From Vibrio sp. CDRSL-10 TSBA (GTDB lineage Bacteria; Pseudomonadota; Gammaproteobacteria; Enterobacterales; Vibrionaceae), in the NCBI GenBank assembly GCA_039696685.1, contig CP155565.1, forward strand, positions 372,001 to 436,000: a stretch of 64,000 nucleotides of DNA, given 5' to 3'. This document shows positions 47,763 to 56,502 of this stretch, in pieces; the first letter of the stretch is position 1; every line of letters starts with the position of its first letter. A program made the translations under genes and the position numbers. The notes beneath the pieces are model-generated. The model ran no database searches. It had not been told where the DNA came from and worked only from the letters and a program-made list of their open reading frames with translations.

Positions 47763-49062
47763 TTAGCGAATGCGGAAATGTTTGCGAATCGCCAGCATAG
47801 TCACGGCGCTGACACAACAGGTGAACAGCAGGTAATAACTCGGTGCCTGCAGATCGCCGGTCGCACTGATCGACCACACCAACAGGGCCGGAGTAAAGCT
47901 GCCAAATACCGTAGTCGCTATGTTGTAGCTCAGCGCCATACCGGTCGCCCGCACCTGGGTCGGGAACATTTCAGACATCAGAGCCGGCAGGCCGCCGAAG
48001 TACACCGATTTAAGAATGCTGAGCCAGAAACAGCACCGCAGCCAGTGCCATCAGAGTGGCATTGCCGGATAGGAACACAAACGCCGGATAGACACTGATA
48101 AAGAACAGACCGGCTGCAATCATCATCAGGCGGGTACGGCCAATGCGATCCGACAGATTACCGATAAACGGAGTCAGCACCGTTAATACCGCGTAGCTGA
48201 TCAGGGTGCCGCCATAACCAATTGAACCGCTCAGACCCAAAAACTTGGTCGCATAAGTCGGCATAAAGATGATTGAGTAGGTGACGGAAGTCGACAGCAT
48301 CATCGCGCCGATATTATAAACAATGCCGCGTTTGTGGGTTTTGAACAGCTCTGCTACCGGCACTTTAACGTGCTCTTTCTCGGTGAATTCACCCGCTTCT
48401 TCAATATGACGACGGATATACAAACCGACCGGGCCAATCAGCAGTCCGAAAAAGAACGGAATACGCCAGCCCCAGTCTTCAAGCTGTTGAGTGGTCAGCA
48501 AGGCGGTTAACACCAGGCCAAAGCCTGCGCCCAGCAGTCCGCTCAGACCCTGGCTGGCAAACATAAAGCTGGAAATAAACCCTTTGCGCTGCGGGTACTG
48601 CTCAACCAGCATCGCTGTGGCGCTGCCAAATTCGCCGCCGGCGGAAAAGCCTTGCAGCAGACGGGCCAGCAAAATGCCGCACGGCGCCCAAAGGCCGATG
48701 CTGTCGTAGGTTGGCATCACGGCAATCAAAAATGTGCCGGCCATCATCAGCCAGATGGTCAGCAGCATGGCTGACTTACGTCCGGCTCTGTCGGCGTAGC
48801 TGCCTATTACCAGCGCACCAATCGGCCGGATCAGATACGACATCGCAAACGTGAACATCGCCAGCATCAGCGACAGCGTTGGATCGTCGGTCGGAAAGAA
48901 CAGTTTGGAAATGGTCGCGGCAAAAAAGGCGTATGCAATAAGGTCAAACCATTCCAGCGCATTACCAATCGATGATGCGATGATCAGTTTATACAATTTC
49001 TTATCGGATGGTTTGCGCTGCGCAGCAGGCGCTCCATCAAAGGTGAGTTCGCTGTCTGACAC
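47763..49062 (-). CDS. MFS transporter, metabolite:H+ symporter family (frame break at 48027-48031)
   Basis: 432 residues after correction, 12 predicted helices. MHS-family markers are IGNALEWFDLIAYAFFAATI, GSYADRAGRKSAML, LLQGFSAGGEFGSATAML and GNLSDRIGRTRLMM. Relatives carry organic acids or osmolytes. The frame breaks at 48027-48031 (GAAAC on +). Reading GAAC gives VLFWLSILKSVYFGGLPALM. The substrate is not evident. The adjacent LysR gene and M20 peptidase suggest a peptide- or amide-derived acid, which is speculation. Confidence 0.86.
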
Positions 49063-49230
49063 TGAGTCTCCCTGACATTAAATGAATCATTCCGTTAATG
49101 GGATAGTAGGGATCGATAACCTTTTACACAATTATTCATTTTTTAATGCATTGTTGCTTTTATTAGAAAGCTTGCGCCCTGTATCAGCGCACAAGCCAAC
49201 AGGTCGATCATCAACGTTACTGATTGACGA

Positions 49231-50142
49231 CTATCCGTGAGCGGTCGATTGCTGCTGCAACATCCGGGTCAGAAACTCAATAAACTGAGTCACCAGCGCC
49301 GGTTGCTTGCGGTGTGACATCACCTGGAGCTGAATACTGCGCTGGGTGAGCGAGGGTTCGCGCATCGGCAGCAGCACCAGGCCGTCATGCTGCGCGCGGC
49401 GTTTGACCGCCATATCACTGCACAGCGCAATCGCGTGCGGGTTTTCCTTGGTATAGGTGTAAATAGCGCCCATCGCATTGGTGGTCATCGCAGGCACGAT
49501 TTTGACCGCTTCGATATGACAAGCGAGTTCGAACAGATAATTGAGTGTGGTGCCGGAGTCAGAAAAAGCTAACGGAAAACCAGTCAGATCGTGCACGCTG
49601 AGCTGGTTGCGCAGCGCCAGCGGGTGACGCGCGGATAACAGGGCGCACACCGGCGAGGGAACCTGCAGCGCCACTTCCAACCCTTGCTCGGGCTGCAGAC
49701 TGAATGTCAGTGCCGCATCGGCCATGCCTTCTTTGACCAGTTGAGAGGCTTTACCTGAGTCCACGACGCGCAGTGAGAAAATCATCTGCGGATGCTGCTG
49801 GTGAAACAGCGCGGTCACGTAAGGGACAAAATCCCAGGCTAATCCTTCCGGGCAGGCCAGCGTGATGGTCTGCTGCTGAACGCTGTTAAGCCCTTTCATT
49901 TCGGTCACGACGTTACTGAGCTCAAGTGCTGAGCGCAGCGAATAAGTATAAAGAATGTCACCGGCCGGTGTCAGTGCCATGCCGCGCGGCTTACGCTCGA
50001 ACAGGCTGACCTGCAACTGCTCTTCCAGCTGGGTGATCTGGCGGCTGATGGCCGAAACGGCGACATGCAGTTCGTCCGATGCCGCGGAGAGTGAGCCTGT
50101 CTTGGCGACAGCGTGGAAGTATTTAAGAGTGATGTCGTGCAT
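49231..50142 (-). CDS. LysR-family transcriptional regulator
   Basis: 303 residues. An N-terminal helix-turn-helix (GSLSAASDELHVAVSAISRQ) is joined to a substrate-binding-protein-like domain. It is divergent from the M20 peptidase gene across 116 bases, the classical arrangement for a LysR activator and its target. A region with ATTAATAATTGTTGCAACG lies between them, but no clear operator is visible. The inducer is unknown. Confidence 0.83.
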   Translation of the reverse strand: MHDITLKYFHAVAKTGSLSAASDELHVAVSAISRQITQLEEQLQVSLFERKPRGMALTPAGDILYTYSLRSALELSNVVTEMKGLNSVQQQTITLACPEGLAWDFVPYVTALFHQQHPQMIFSLRVVDSGKASQLVKEGMADAALTFSLQPEQGLEVALQVPSPVCALLSARHPLALRNQLSVHDLTGFPLAFSDSGTTLNYLFELACHIEAVKIVPAMTTNAMGAIYTYTKENPHAIALCSDMAVKRRAQHDGLVLLPMREPSLTQRSIQLQVMSHRKQPALVTQFIEFLTRMLQQQSTAHG

Positions 50143-50258
50143 GTTTGCTTTCTATTTTTTATAACGTTTAATTGCATTATTAATAATTGTTGCAACGGTA
50201 AGCTCATCTTAAGCTAATCCGAGATAAGAAATCGAGTGTTAACACATAGGTAAAGCAG

Positions 50259-51653
50259 ATGAGCAAGACTTCAGGACGCGAGCAGGCGATTCACGCGGCA
50301 ACACAAACCATTCATAACGGACAGTTCTTTGACATACTGGCGCGTCGCGTTGCGATGCAGACCGAGAGTCAGAACCCGGAGGCCGCTGCGCAGTTATCGG
50401 CTTATCTGACTGATGAAATGGCGCCGCTGTTTGCCTCACTGGATTTTGCTACTGAGTTTTTTCCTAATCCGGTAGACGGCAAGCCGCCGCTGATGATTGC
50501 CGAGCGAATCGAAGCTGAGGCTTTACCGACTTTACTGCTGTACGGTCACGGCGATGTCACCAACGGTCAGGCTGAGCTGTGGCAGGCGGGTACGCATCCG
50601 TGGCAGCTAACCCAATCCGGCAACCAGCTGTTTGGCCGTGGCACCGCGGATAACAAAGGCCAGCACACCATTAACCTGATGGCGTTGCAAGCGGTGCTTG
50701 ACGCACGCGGCGGCAAGCTGGGTTATAACGTCAAAATCCTGTTTGAGATGAGTGAAGAAGTGGGTTCCACCGGCCTTGAGCAGTTCTGCCGTGAGCAAAA
50801 AGACAAACTGGCGGCTGATCTGTTTCTCGCTTCGGATGGCCCGCGCCTTAACGCCGGTACGCCGACGCTGTTTTTAGGCTCGCGCGGCGTGTGTCAGTTC
50901 CGTCTGCGTTGTCATACCGGGAACGGTGACCGCCATTCCGGTAACTGGGGCGGCATCATTACCAACTCGGCGATCCGCCTGCAGCATGCGCTGGCGACTC
51001 TGGTTTCGGCCAACGGCCGGATCCTGGCTGAGCCGCTGAAAGCGCCGCAGTCGGAAGGTCTCACCGCCAGCATGATGCAGCAACTGCCGGTCGGCGGACA
51101 GGCGGGCGATCCTGAGCTCAACCCGCACTGGGGCGAGAGCCATTTAACCGATGGTGAGCGCCTGTTTGGCAGCAATACCCTGGAAGTGATTGCACTCGGC
51201 GCGGGTAATATTGCCCAGCCAATCGGTGCGATTCCGCAAACCGCCGAAGCGGTGTGCCATTTACGCATGGTGCCGGGGACGGACTGGCAAAACCTGATCC
51301 CGAATCTGAGCGCTTATCTGGCGGCAGCCGGCTTTGAAGACATTGAAGTGATCCTGGAAGGTGGCTACAACGCCACCCGACTGGATCCTAACCATCCTTG
51401 GGTTGGATTTGCCCGTGAGTCAATGCAGCGTTCACTGCAGCAAGAGATCACCGTTTTGCCCAACCTGGGTGGCACCATTCCGAACCACTGTTTTGCTGAA
51501 GTGCTGGAGCTGCCGACGGTATGGATGCCGCATTCGTATCCGTCCTGTAAGCAACATGCCCCGGATGAACACCTGCTGGTGGATGTGGCAGAGCAGGGCC
51601 TGGCGGCGGCGGCGGGTCTGTTGTGGGATTTAGGTGATAAGTGGCCTGCGTAA
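50259..51653 (+). CDS. M20-family metallopeptidase
   Basis: 464 residues. Metal-binding motifs are YGHGDV, GRGTADNKGQH and the catalytic-Glu FEMSEEVGS, with a later ligand region FLASDGPR. A dimerisation domain is inserted (residues about 195-330), and the last ligand is in PHSYPSCKQHAPDEH. M20 enzymes hydrolyse peptides or N-acyl amino acids in the cytoplasm. The MFS gene lies beyond the LysR gene, so uptake and hydrolysis may be linked. ATG 50259 follows AGGTAAAG. Confidence 0.86.
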   Translation: MSKTSGREQAIHAATQTIHNGQFFDILARRVAMQTESQNPEAAAQLSAYLTDEMAPLFASLDFATEFFPNPVDGKPPLMIAERIEAEALPTLLLYGHGDVTNGQAELWQAGTHPWQLTQSGNQLFGRGTADNKGQHTINLMALQAVLDARGGKLGYNVKILFEMSEEVGSTGLEQFCREQKDKLAADLFLASDGPRLNAGTPTLFLGSRGVCQFRLRCHTGNGDRHSGNWGGIITNSAIRLQHALATLVSANGRILAEPLKAPQSEGLTASMMQQLPVGGQAGDPELNPHWGESHLTDGERLFGSNTLEVIALGAGNIAQPIGAIPQTAEAVCHLRMVPGTDWQNLIPNLSAYLAAAGFEDIEVILEGGYNATRLDPNHPWVGFARESMQRSLQQEITVLPNLGGTIPNHCFAEVLELPTVWMPHSYPSCKQHAPDEHLLVDVAEQGLAAAAGLLWDLGDKWPA

Positions 51654-51796
51654 CTGGCGGGTGTCATTGAGCACGGCAACGCCTGAAGACAGCGGCTAAC
51701 CACGCGGCGGTGTTCATTTGTCGCGGCGAAGGGTAGTCTTTGATATGCATAGTATTTTACTGTGCATATTTTTTTCGCTGTTGGAGGAAAGCCAGG

Positions 51797-52153
51797 ATGA
51801 ACATGAAACAGTTCTCGCATCAGGTCGGGCTGTCACCGCATACCCTGCGTTACTATGAAAAAATCGGTTTGCTGAAAAACATCCGGCGCGACGCAAGCGG
51901 ACATCGGGTCTACAGCCCCAAAGATATCGACTGGATAACCTTTATCATCCGCCTGAAAGAGACCGGCATGCCGCTGGAAGGCATCCTTGAGTATGCCAAT
52001 TATCGTGATCAGGGCGCAGCCACAGTCGGTGAGCGGCAGCACCTTTTGGAGCAGCACCGCACAGTGCTGCAACAGCATATCGAGCAGCAGACTCAGCATC
52101 TGTTAGCGCTGGAAGCCAAAATCGAATTGTACAAAAACGGAAAAGTGTCTTGA
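51797..52153 (+). CDS. MerR-family transcriptional regulator
   Basis: 118 residues. The winged helix-turn-helix is MKQFSHQVGLSPHTLRYYEK with IGLLKNIRRD. A dimerising coiled coil covers residues about 75-112 (LEQHRTVLQQHIEQQTQHLL). No cysteines suggest metal sensing. The start at 51797 has GGAGGAAA upstream. Its stop codon lies inside the -35 element of the next promoter, which has the 19-base spacer typical of MerR control, so it should regulate the downstream CMD gene. Confidence 0.83.
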   Translation: MNMKQFSHQVGLSPHTLRYYEKIGLLKNIRRDASGHRVYSPKDIDWITFIIRLKETGMPLEGILEYANYRDQGAATVGERQHLLEQHRTVLQQHIEQQTQHLLALEAKIELYKNGKVS

Positions 52154-52180
52154 CTTAGAGTTCACTCTAACTTGTAAGGT
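52150..52180 (+). promoter_or_regulatory. MerR-type promoter with 19-base spacer
   Basis: TTGACT (52150-52155), a 19-base spacer, then TAAGGT (52175-52180). The dyad TTAGAGT-TC-ACTCTAA starts at the end of the -35 element. Long spacer plus central dyad is the classical MerR operator-promoter. Confidence 0.8.
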
Positions 52181-52212
52181 GCCTGTGTCGTTAACAACAG
52201 GAGAAGACCTTA

Positions 52213-52581
52213 ATGGACACAACACGATTTGAGCGCGGACTGCAACAACTGACCAAGATCGACGGAGAAGCCGGACAGAAGGTGATTGAAAGCCTGCAGG
52301 ACATTTGTCCGGATCTTGCCCGCTACACCATCGAGTATCCGTTCGGTGATATCTACTCACGCCCGGGCCTGGATCTCAAAACTCGTGAAATCGCTACTGT
52401 GGCTGCGTTAACCGCGATGGGCAACTGCGCGCCGCAGTTGAAGGTTCACTTACACGCGGCACTGAATGTCGGGTGCAGTGAAGAAGAATTGAAAGAGGTA
52501 ATCTTGCAGATGTCGGTTTACGCAGGTTTTCCGGCGGCGCTGAATGGGATGTTTGCTTTGAAAGAGATTTTAAATTCCTGA
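52213..52581 (+). CDS. Carboxymuconolactone decarboxylase-family protein
   Basis: 122 residues, all-helical CMD family. The family core is REIATVAALTAMGNCAPQLK followed by VHLHAALNVG; one Cys and a His are in the active-site region, while the CxxC of AhpD peroxidases is missing. Such proteins include decarboxylases and peroxide- or electrophile-related enzymes. Control by the adjacent MerR regulator favours a stress-response role, which is inference. An AGGAG site precedes ATG 52213. Confidence 0.83.
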   Translation: MDTTRFERGLQQLTKIDGEAGQKVIESLQDICPDLARYTIEYPFGDIYSRPGLDLKTREIATVAALTAMGNCAPQLKVHLHAALNVGCSEEELKEVILQMSVYAGFPAALNGMFALKEILNS

Positions 52582-52655
52582 GCGTTAGACGTTCTGTTTC
52601 TTGGGAAGTGGGGCACATGTCCCGCTTTGGATCTCTGTTTTTGGTGAAGTGGGAT

Positions 52656-52850
52656 AGTATGTCCCGCTTTTACTTTTGATGTTCTTTCTAGCTTGGTGCA
52701 AGCGGGCCGGTCCCTCTTTGCTGGCATTTTCATGAACAAAGAGCGAGGAACCAGAAAGTGCCTGTGTTTTTTTATTTCTTTGGTGTGGTCCGGCCGGTTT
52801 TAGGCGTTTCCCGACGCCGAAAACCTAAAAAATCGTCCTGATTTTTTGCC
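52656..52850 (+). repeat. Hairpin repeat, copy A
   Basis: About 190 bases with two hairpins: CTCTTTG...CAAAGAG and GGTTTTAGGCGT...ACGCCGAAAACC. It shares its sequence with copies at 53417, 53562 and (inverted) 56228. It reads GTTTC at 52806-52810, where copies B and D have GTTC. Confidence 0.85.
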
Positions 52851-53025
52851 TTCGGGTTTGGTTATCTGAAAATGGTGCGCTCGCTTTGGTCTTGATTAGA
52901 AGGAACTGAGCATTTGATGTACTTCAGGACAGACCCCGTTAGTGGTTGAGTCTTAGCGTGTGTCACTATTTCTGCCTTATACTTGTGGTAGCATTCAGGC
53001 TTAAATTGCAATTAGAGATGTAACC

Positions 53026-53370
53026 ATGTCATCAGATTACTACGGCAGCAGTGCCAGTTATGCTCGCAAAGAGGCGGGCTATCGTGAGAAAGCGCTCAAG
53101 CTCTATCCTTGGGTGTGCGGCCGCTGCGCCCGTGAGTTTGTCTATTCCAACCTGCGTGAATTAACTGTTCACCACAAAGATCATGACCACACCAATAACC
53201 CGGAAGATGGCAGCAACTGGGAGTTATTGTGTCTTTACTGCCACGATCATGAGCACAGTAAATACCTGGAACACGAACGTTACGGCAGCGAAATCAAACC
53301 GGGTGAGGATGAGCACCAGGGCGCAACCTACAATCCGTTTGCTGATTTAGCCAAGATGATGAAGAAGTGA
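53026..53370 (+). CDS. yajD: YajD-type HNH nuclease
   Basis: 114 residues. The HNH core has zinc knuckles CGRC and CLYC and the catalytic LTVHHKDHDHTNNPEDGSNW, as in E. coli YajD. It probably nicks or cuts DNA, but the biological role of YajD is unknown. It lies between repeat copies A and B, at the left side of the AIPR island. Confidence 0.87.
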   Translation: MSSDYYGSSASYARKEAGYREKALKLYPWVCGRCAREFVYSNLRELTVHHKDHDHTNNPEDGSNWELLCLYCHDHEHSKYLEHERYGSEIKPGEDEHQGATYNPFADLAKMMKK

Positions 53371-53416
53371 GTTTCGCTGGTGGCGGGTTTCGGCTCGCCG
53401 CTAATCTTTGATCCGT

Positions 53417-53528
53417 ATGTCCCGCTGTACTGTTGCTGGTTTATTTGAGCTTGCTTTCTTTGGTGTGGTTCAGGCCGGTTTTAGGCGTTCCCGACGCCGA
53501 AAACCTAAAAAATCGTCGTGGTTTTTGC
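53417..53528 (+). repeat. Hairpin repeat, copy B (short)
   Basis: It has the TTTTAGGCGTTCCCGACGCC hairpin and the flanking TGTCCCGC box but lacks the CTCTTTG hairpin. It reads GTTC at 53487-53490. Confidence 0.8.
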
Positions 53529-53561
53529 GCCGTTTGCTGGGACTAATGGTTTCGTGGCGTT

Positions 53562-53735
53562 GTATGTCACGCTTTTGCTTTCTCGGTTTCTTTGGACTTA
53601 GTGTCAGCGTGCCAGTCACTCTTTGCTTGCGCCAAAGAGTAACCAGAAAGGCGCTTGGATTCTTGGGAGTGGTTCAGGCCGGTTTTAGGCGTTTCCCGAC
53701 GCCGAAAACCTAAAAAATCGTCCTGATTTTTTGCC
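53562..53735 (+). repeat. Hairpin repeat, copy C
   Basis: A full-length copy with CTCTTTGCTTGCGCCAAAGAG-type hairpin and the TTTTAGGCG hairpin. It reads GTTTC at 53691-53695. Confidence 0.85.
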
Positions 53736-54114
53736 TTAGCGAAGTGGTTTCAGGGAAAGTGCTGGAACTCTTTTTGCCCCGAAATCAGTTGGAGTTGGCC
53801 ATATAGGATTGGTTGGATGAGTCTTTCCCCTAATAAAACTCATTTCTTCTTATAGCACTGTAAGCTGTGAACACACTGTTATGTCTAATAGATAACTTCC
53901 AAAAGTATTCGCAAGAATAGAATGCTATTCTTTGAGCGCTAGCTAGTCTTACGAAAAGGTAGTTAAACACTTCTCCTGTTTCCAGGATCATGATTTTATT
54001 TGTTTTTTCTATTGTTCAGTTCGATTTTTTATGCAAGCTATGTAATAATGGATTAAACTTAAATCCCATTAATATTTAGTAATTAATTTCATTATTTTAA
54101 AGGAAATAATATTG
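53736..54114. other. AT-rich region upstream of the AIPR gene
   Basis: About 380 bases that change from chromosomal to strongly AT-rich composition near 53820. It should hold the AIPR promoter. I recognise no other element. Confidence 0.35.
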
Positions 54115-55832
54115 ATGAACCCTATTGTCAAAGCTCAGCTCAAGAATTTTAAAGAAATGCACCCAAATGAGGATATGGATGACTCTTCACTATTTGAAGT
54201 AATGTCAATATTTTCATTAGAAAATGGGATTCTTGGAGAAAATATTGATCCTTTTAGAGCTCACCTTCGAGGAGATGAGTTTGGTATTGATGGCCTAGCT
54301 ATCACAATCCAGGGAGCATTATGTACTGATAGTGATGAAGCAGCATCGATTCTTTCTGCCGGAAAAAACCATTCATCAGAATTCCACTTCTTTCAAGCAA
54401 AAACGTCGGATAAGTTTGATTATGGAAATATAAGTAAGTTTTTAGATGCCGTATTTGATTTTTTTACTGATGAAGTTCATGTTAAAGGTGAACAATTAGA
54501 AAATCTTGCAGCAGTAAAAAATGCGATTTATTTATCAGCTGCTAAAACTAGTCCTGTACTAAAGTGTTATTACTGTACAACAGGGACAGGTCAAGTTTCT
54601 GATTTAATAAAGAAGTTAATAGATAATAATATCTCAAGATTACAAGAATTAAATATTTTTGATTCGATCATTATTGAATGTGTTGGTGCGAAGGTTATCC
54701 AAAATGGTTTCCGATCCGCTACGAAACTCATCTTCTGCGAAGCTAAAGTTTCAGAAAGCTGTAACAATGCCAGATCATGCTGAAGTTGATGAGGCTTATA
54801 TTGGATATATTCCTGCATCAGAGATACTGGAAATTGCTTTAGGAGAAGAGGATCAAGAAGGTTTTCGTCATATAAATAGATCATTGTTCTACGATAATGT
54901 TCGTGACTTTAACCCTGATTCAGAAATAAATAAATCAATAATTTCAGAAATAAAATCTGGAGATGCAACATCATTTGTATTTAAAAATAATGGTATTACT
55001 GTCGTTTCTAATAGCATCGATAGGAAAGGGGATATCTTTAATCTAGAAGATTACCAAATAGTGAATGGTTGTCAAACTACAAATATTCTGGCCTATGCTC
55101 GAGATCATATTGATAATATTCATGTACCATTGCGTTTAATCGGATGTAGCAATCCCGAATTCATATCTAGTGTAATTATTGGTACAAATAAGCAGAATGA
55201 GGTAAAAGAAGATCAATTTTGGGCATTACGCCCTTTTATGAAAGATTTAGAGGAATATTGTGCATCACAGAGTTTCTGACTTTCGCATTTATTTAGAAAG
55301 AAGAGATAACCAATATCGAGATGTATCTATTGAAAGAACAAGGATAATGCGGCCATCTGATCTCATGAAAGTAGCGGCTGCAATGTTTTTCTTTCAACCC
55401 AACAGAGCTGCTAGAGATCATAGAGGGATTCGAAAAGAATTTTCTGAAAGAATTTTCTCGGAAGACCATAATGTTGAACTTTATCATCTGGCAGCCTTGG
55501 CCTTATATAAATTTGATTATTTGGTACGCTCTGGAAAAATTGATAGGTCTAGAGCGGTCTTCCGATTCTATGCTTTATATGCTTTAGTTCGAAGTCATTG
55601 GGATAGACCGACAATATTAGACGCACCACCTAAATCACAGAAAAGTGTATCTAAATCTGTTTTAGATATCCTTAAGGATAATGATAAATTTTCTAATTTA
55701 ATTGAGGATGTCGCTCAGCATTTAGAAAGTATTATTAGTGAAAATGAAATAGTAGGAAGAGAAAAGATTCGTGACTTTATAAGAACTGAAACGGTTGCGA
55801 AACAATTTACTGATAAAATGTTTGTTAAATAA
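54115..55832 (+). CDS. AIPR-family (abortive infection phage resistance) protein (two frame breaks)
   Basis: 571 residues after correcting GAAAC 54723-54727 and GTTTC 55272-55276. It has the AIPR layout: an N-terminal restriction-like region (RGDEFGIDGLAITIQGAL, FHFFQAKTSDKFDYGNISKF) with the Asp...QxK pattern, then FVFKNNGITVVSNSIDRKG, IVNGCQTTNIL and a C-terminal YLERRDNQYRD region. Homologous proteins protect against phages. Corrected junctions read RSATNSSSAKLKFQKA and CASQSSDFRIYLERR. Base composition is far more AT-rich than its neighbours, indicating transfer. ATG 54115 follows AAGGAAAT. It stands alone, with its own terminator. Confidence 0.85.
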
Positions 55833-55867
55833 AATTTTAAGATATCTATTAAATTAGACTGTTTTTA

Positions 55868-55892
55868 AAACTGCGATATCTCGCAGTTTTTT
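55868..55892 (+). terminator. Terminator of the AIPR gene
   Basis: Perfect 9-bp stem AAACTGCGA (55868-55876) / TCGCAGTTT (55881-55889), loop TATC, then a T run. Confidence 0.88.
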
Positions 55893-56227
55893 CATTCCAA
55901 TAAAAATTAAAAATAAAGTGATGGCGATGTTTATAAAAATATATGAAAAATTGAGTTTATTTATACATGTTCATTTCTATTTGGTTCTAACCATTATAAA
56001 TCCTAAAGGAAAATAAGCTCATTTCTAAGGGGGATTAAATTTAATTCTCTAGCAAAATTCGATTCTGGATAATAGATTATTATTCACCCAGTACACTAAT
56101 TTTCATTAAAATTAACGGAAATATATATTGGATGATTTTGTGATGCTTAAATAATTTTTAATATAGAGAGATCTAGTAAAGTTTTACCCAAAAACGCTCT
56201 AGACCATCAACCTTGAACTCAAACATA
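55893..56227. other. AT-rich spacer at the right side of the AIPR island
   Basis: 335 bases, very AT-rich, no coding potential seen. Chromosomal composition returns at about 56200, just before repeat copy D. Confidence 0.4.
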
Positions 56228-56400
56228 GGGCAAAAATTCAGGACGAATTTTTAGGTTTTTGGCGTAGGGAACGCCTAAAACCGGCCCGGCCAACGGCAAA
56301 GAAACAAAGGCACTTTCTGGTTCCTCTTTGTGCCAGCAAAGAGGGACTGGCCCGCTTGCACCAAGCTCAAGATAGTTATCAGAGTAAAAGCGGGACATGC
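56228..56400 (-). repeat. Hairpin repeat, copy D (inverted)
   Basis: Full-length copy in the opposite orientation, closest to copy A, closing the AIPR island on the right. It reads GAAC at 56269-56272 (GTTC in repeat orientation). Confidence 0.85.
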
Positions 56401-56429
56401 AAACCTACTCTGAATAACCCGAAAAAAAC

Positions 56430-56462
56430 AAAAAAAAGAAACCAACCCATTACAGGTTGGCT
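56430..56462 (-). terminator. Terminator of the reductase operon
   Basis: On the minus strand, CCAACC pairs with GGTTGG (plus 56455-56460 and 56442-56447), followed by TTTCTTTTTTT. It lies 43 bases after the reductase stop. Confidence 0.75.
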
Positions 56463-56502
56463 TCTTCACTTAACAACAACTCACCATTCAATTAAGAAAT
56501 AA

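Noticed and set aside
53408..53713. 101-residue open frame over the hairpin repeats
   Set aside because: It lies across repeat copies B and C, is low-complexity and Arg-rich, and the same sequence occurs in other frames elsewhere.
52656..56400. Repeat copies A-D as a CRISPR array or attC (VCR) sites
   Set aside because: Copies are about 110-190 bases, unevenly spaced, in both orientations, and lack the attC core sites; there are no regular spacers and no cas or integron integrase genes.
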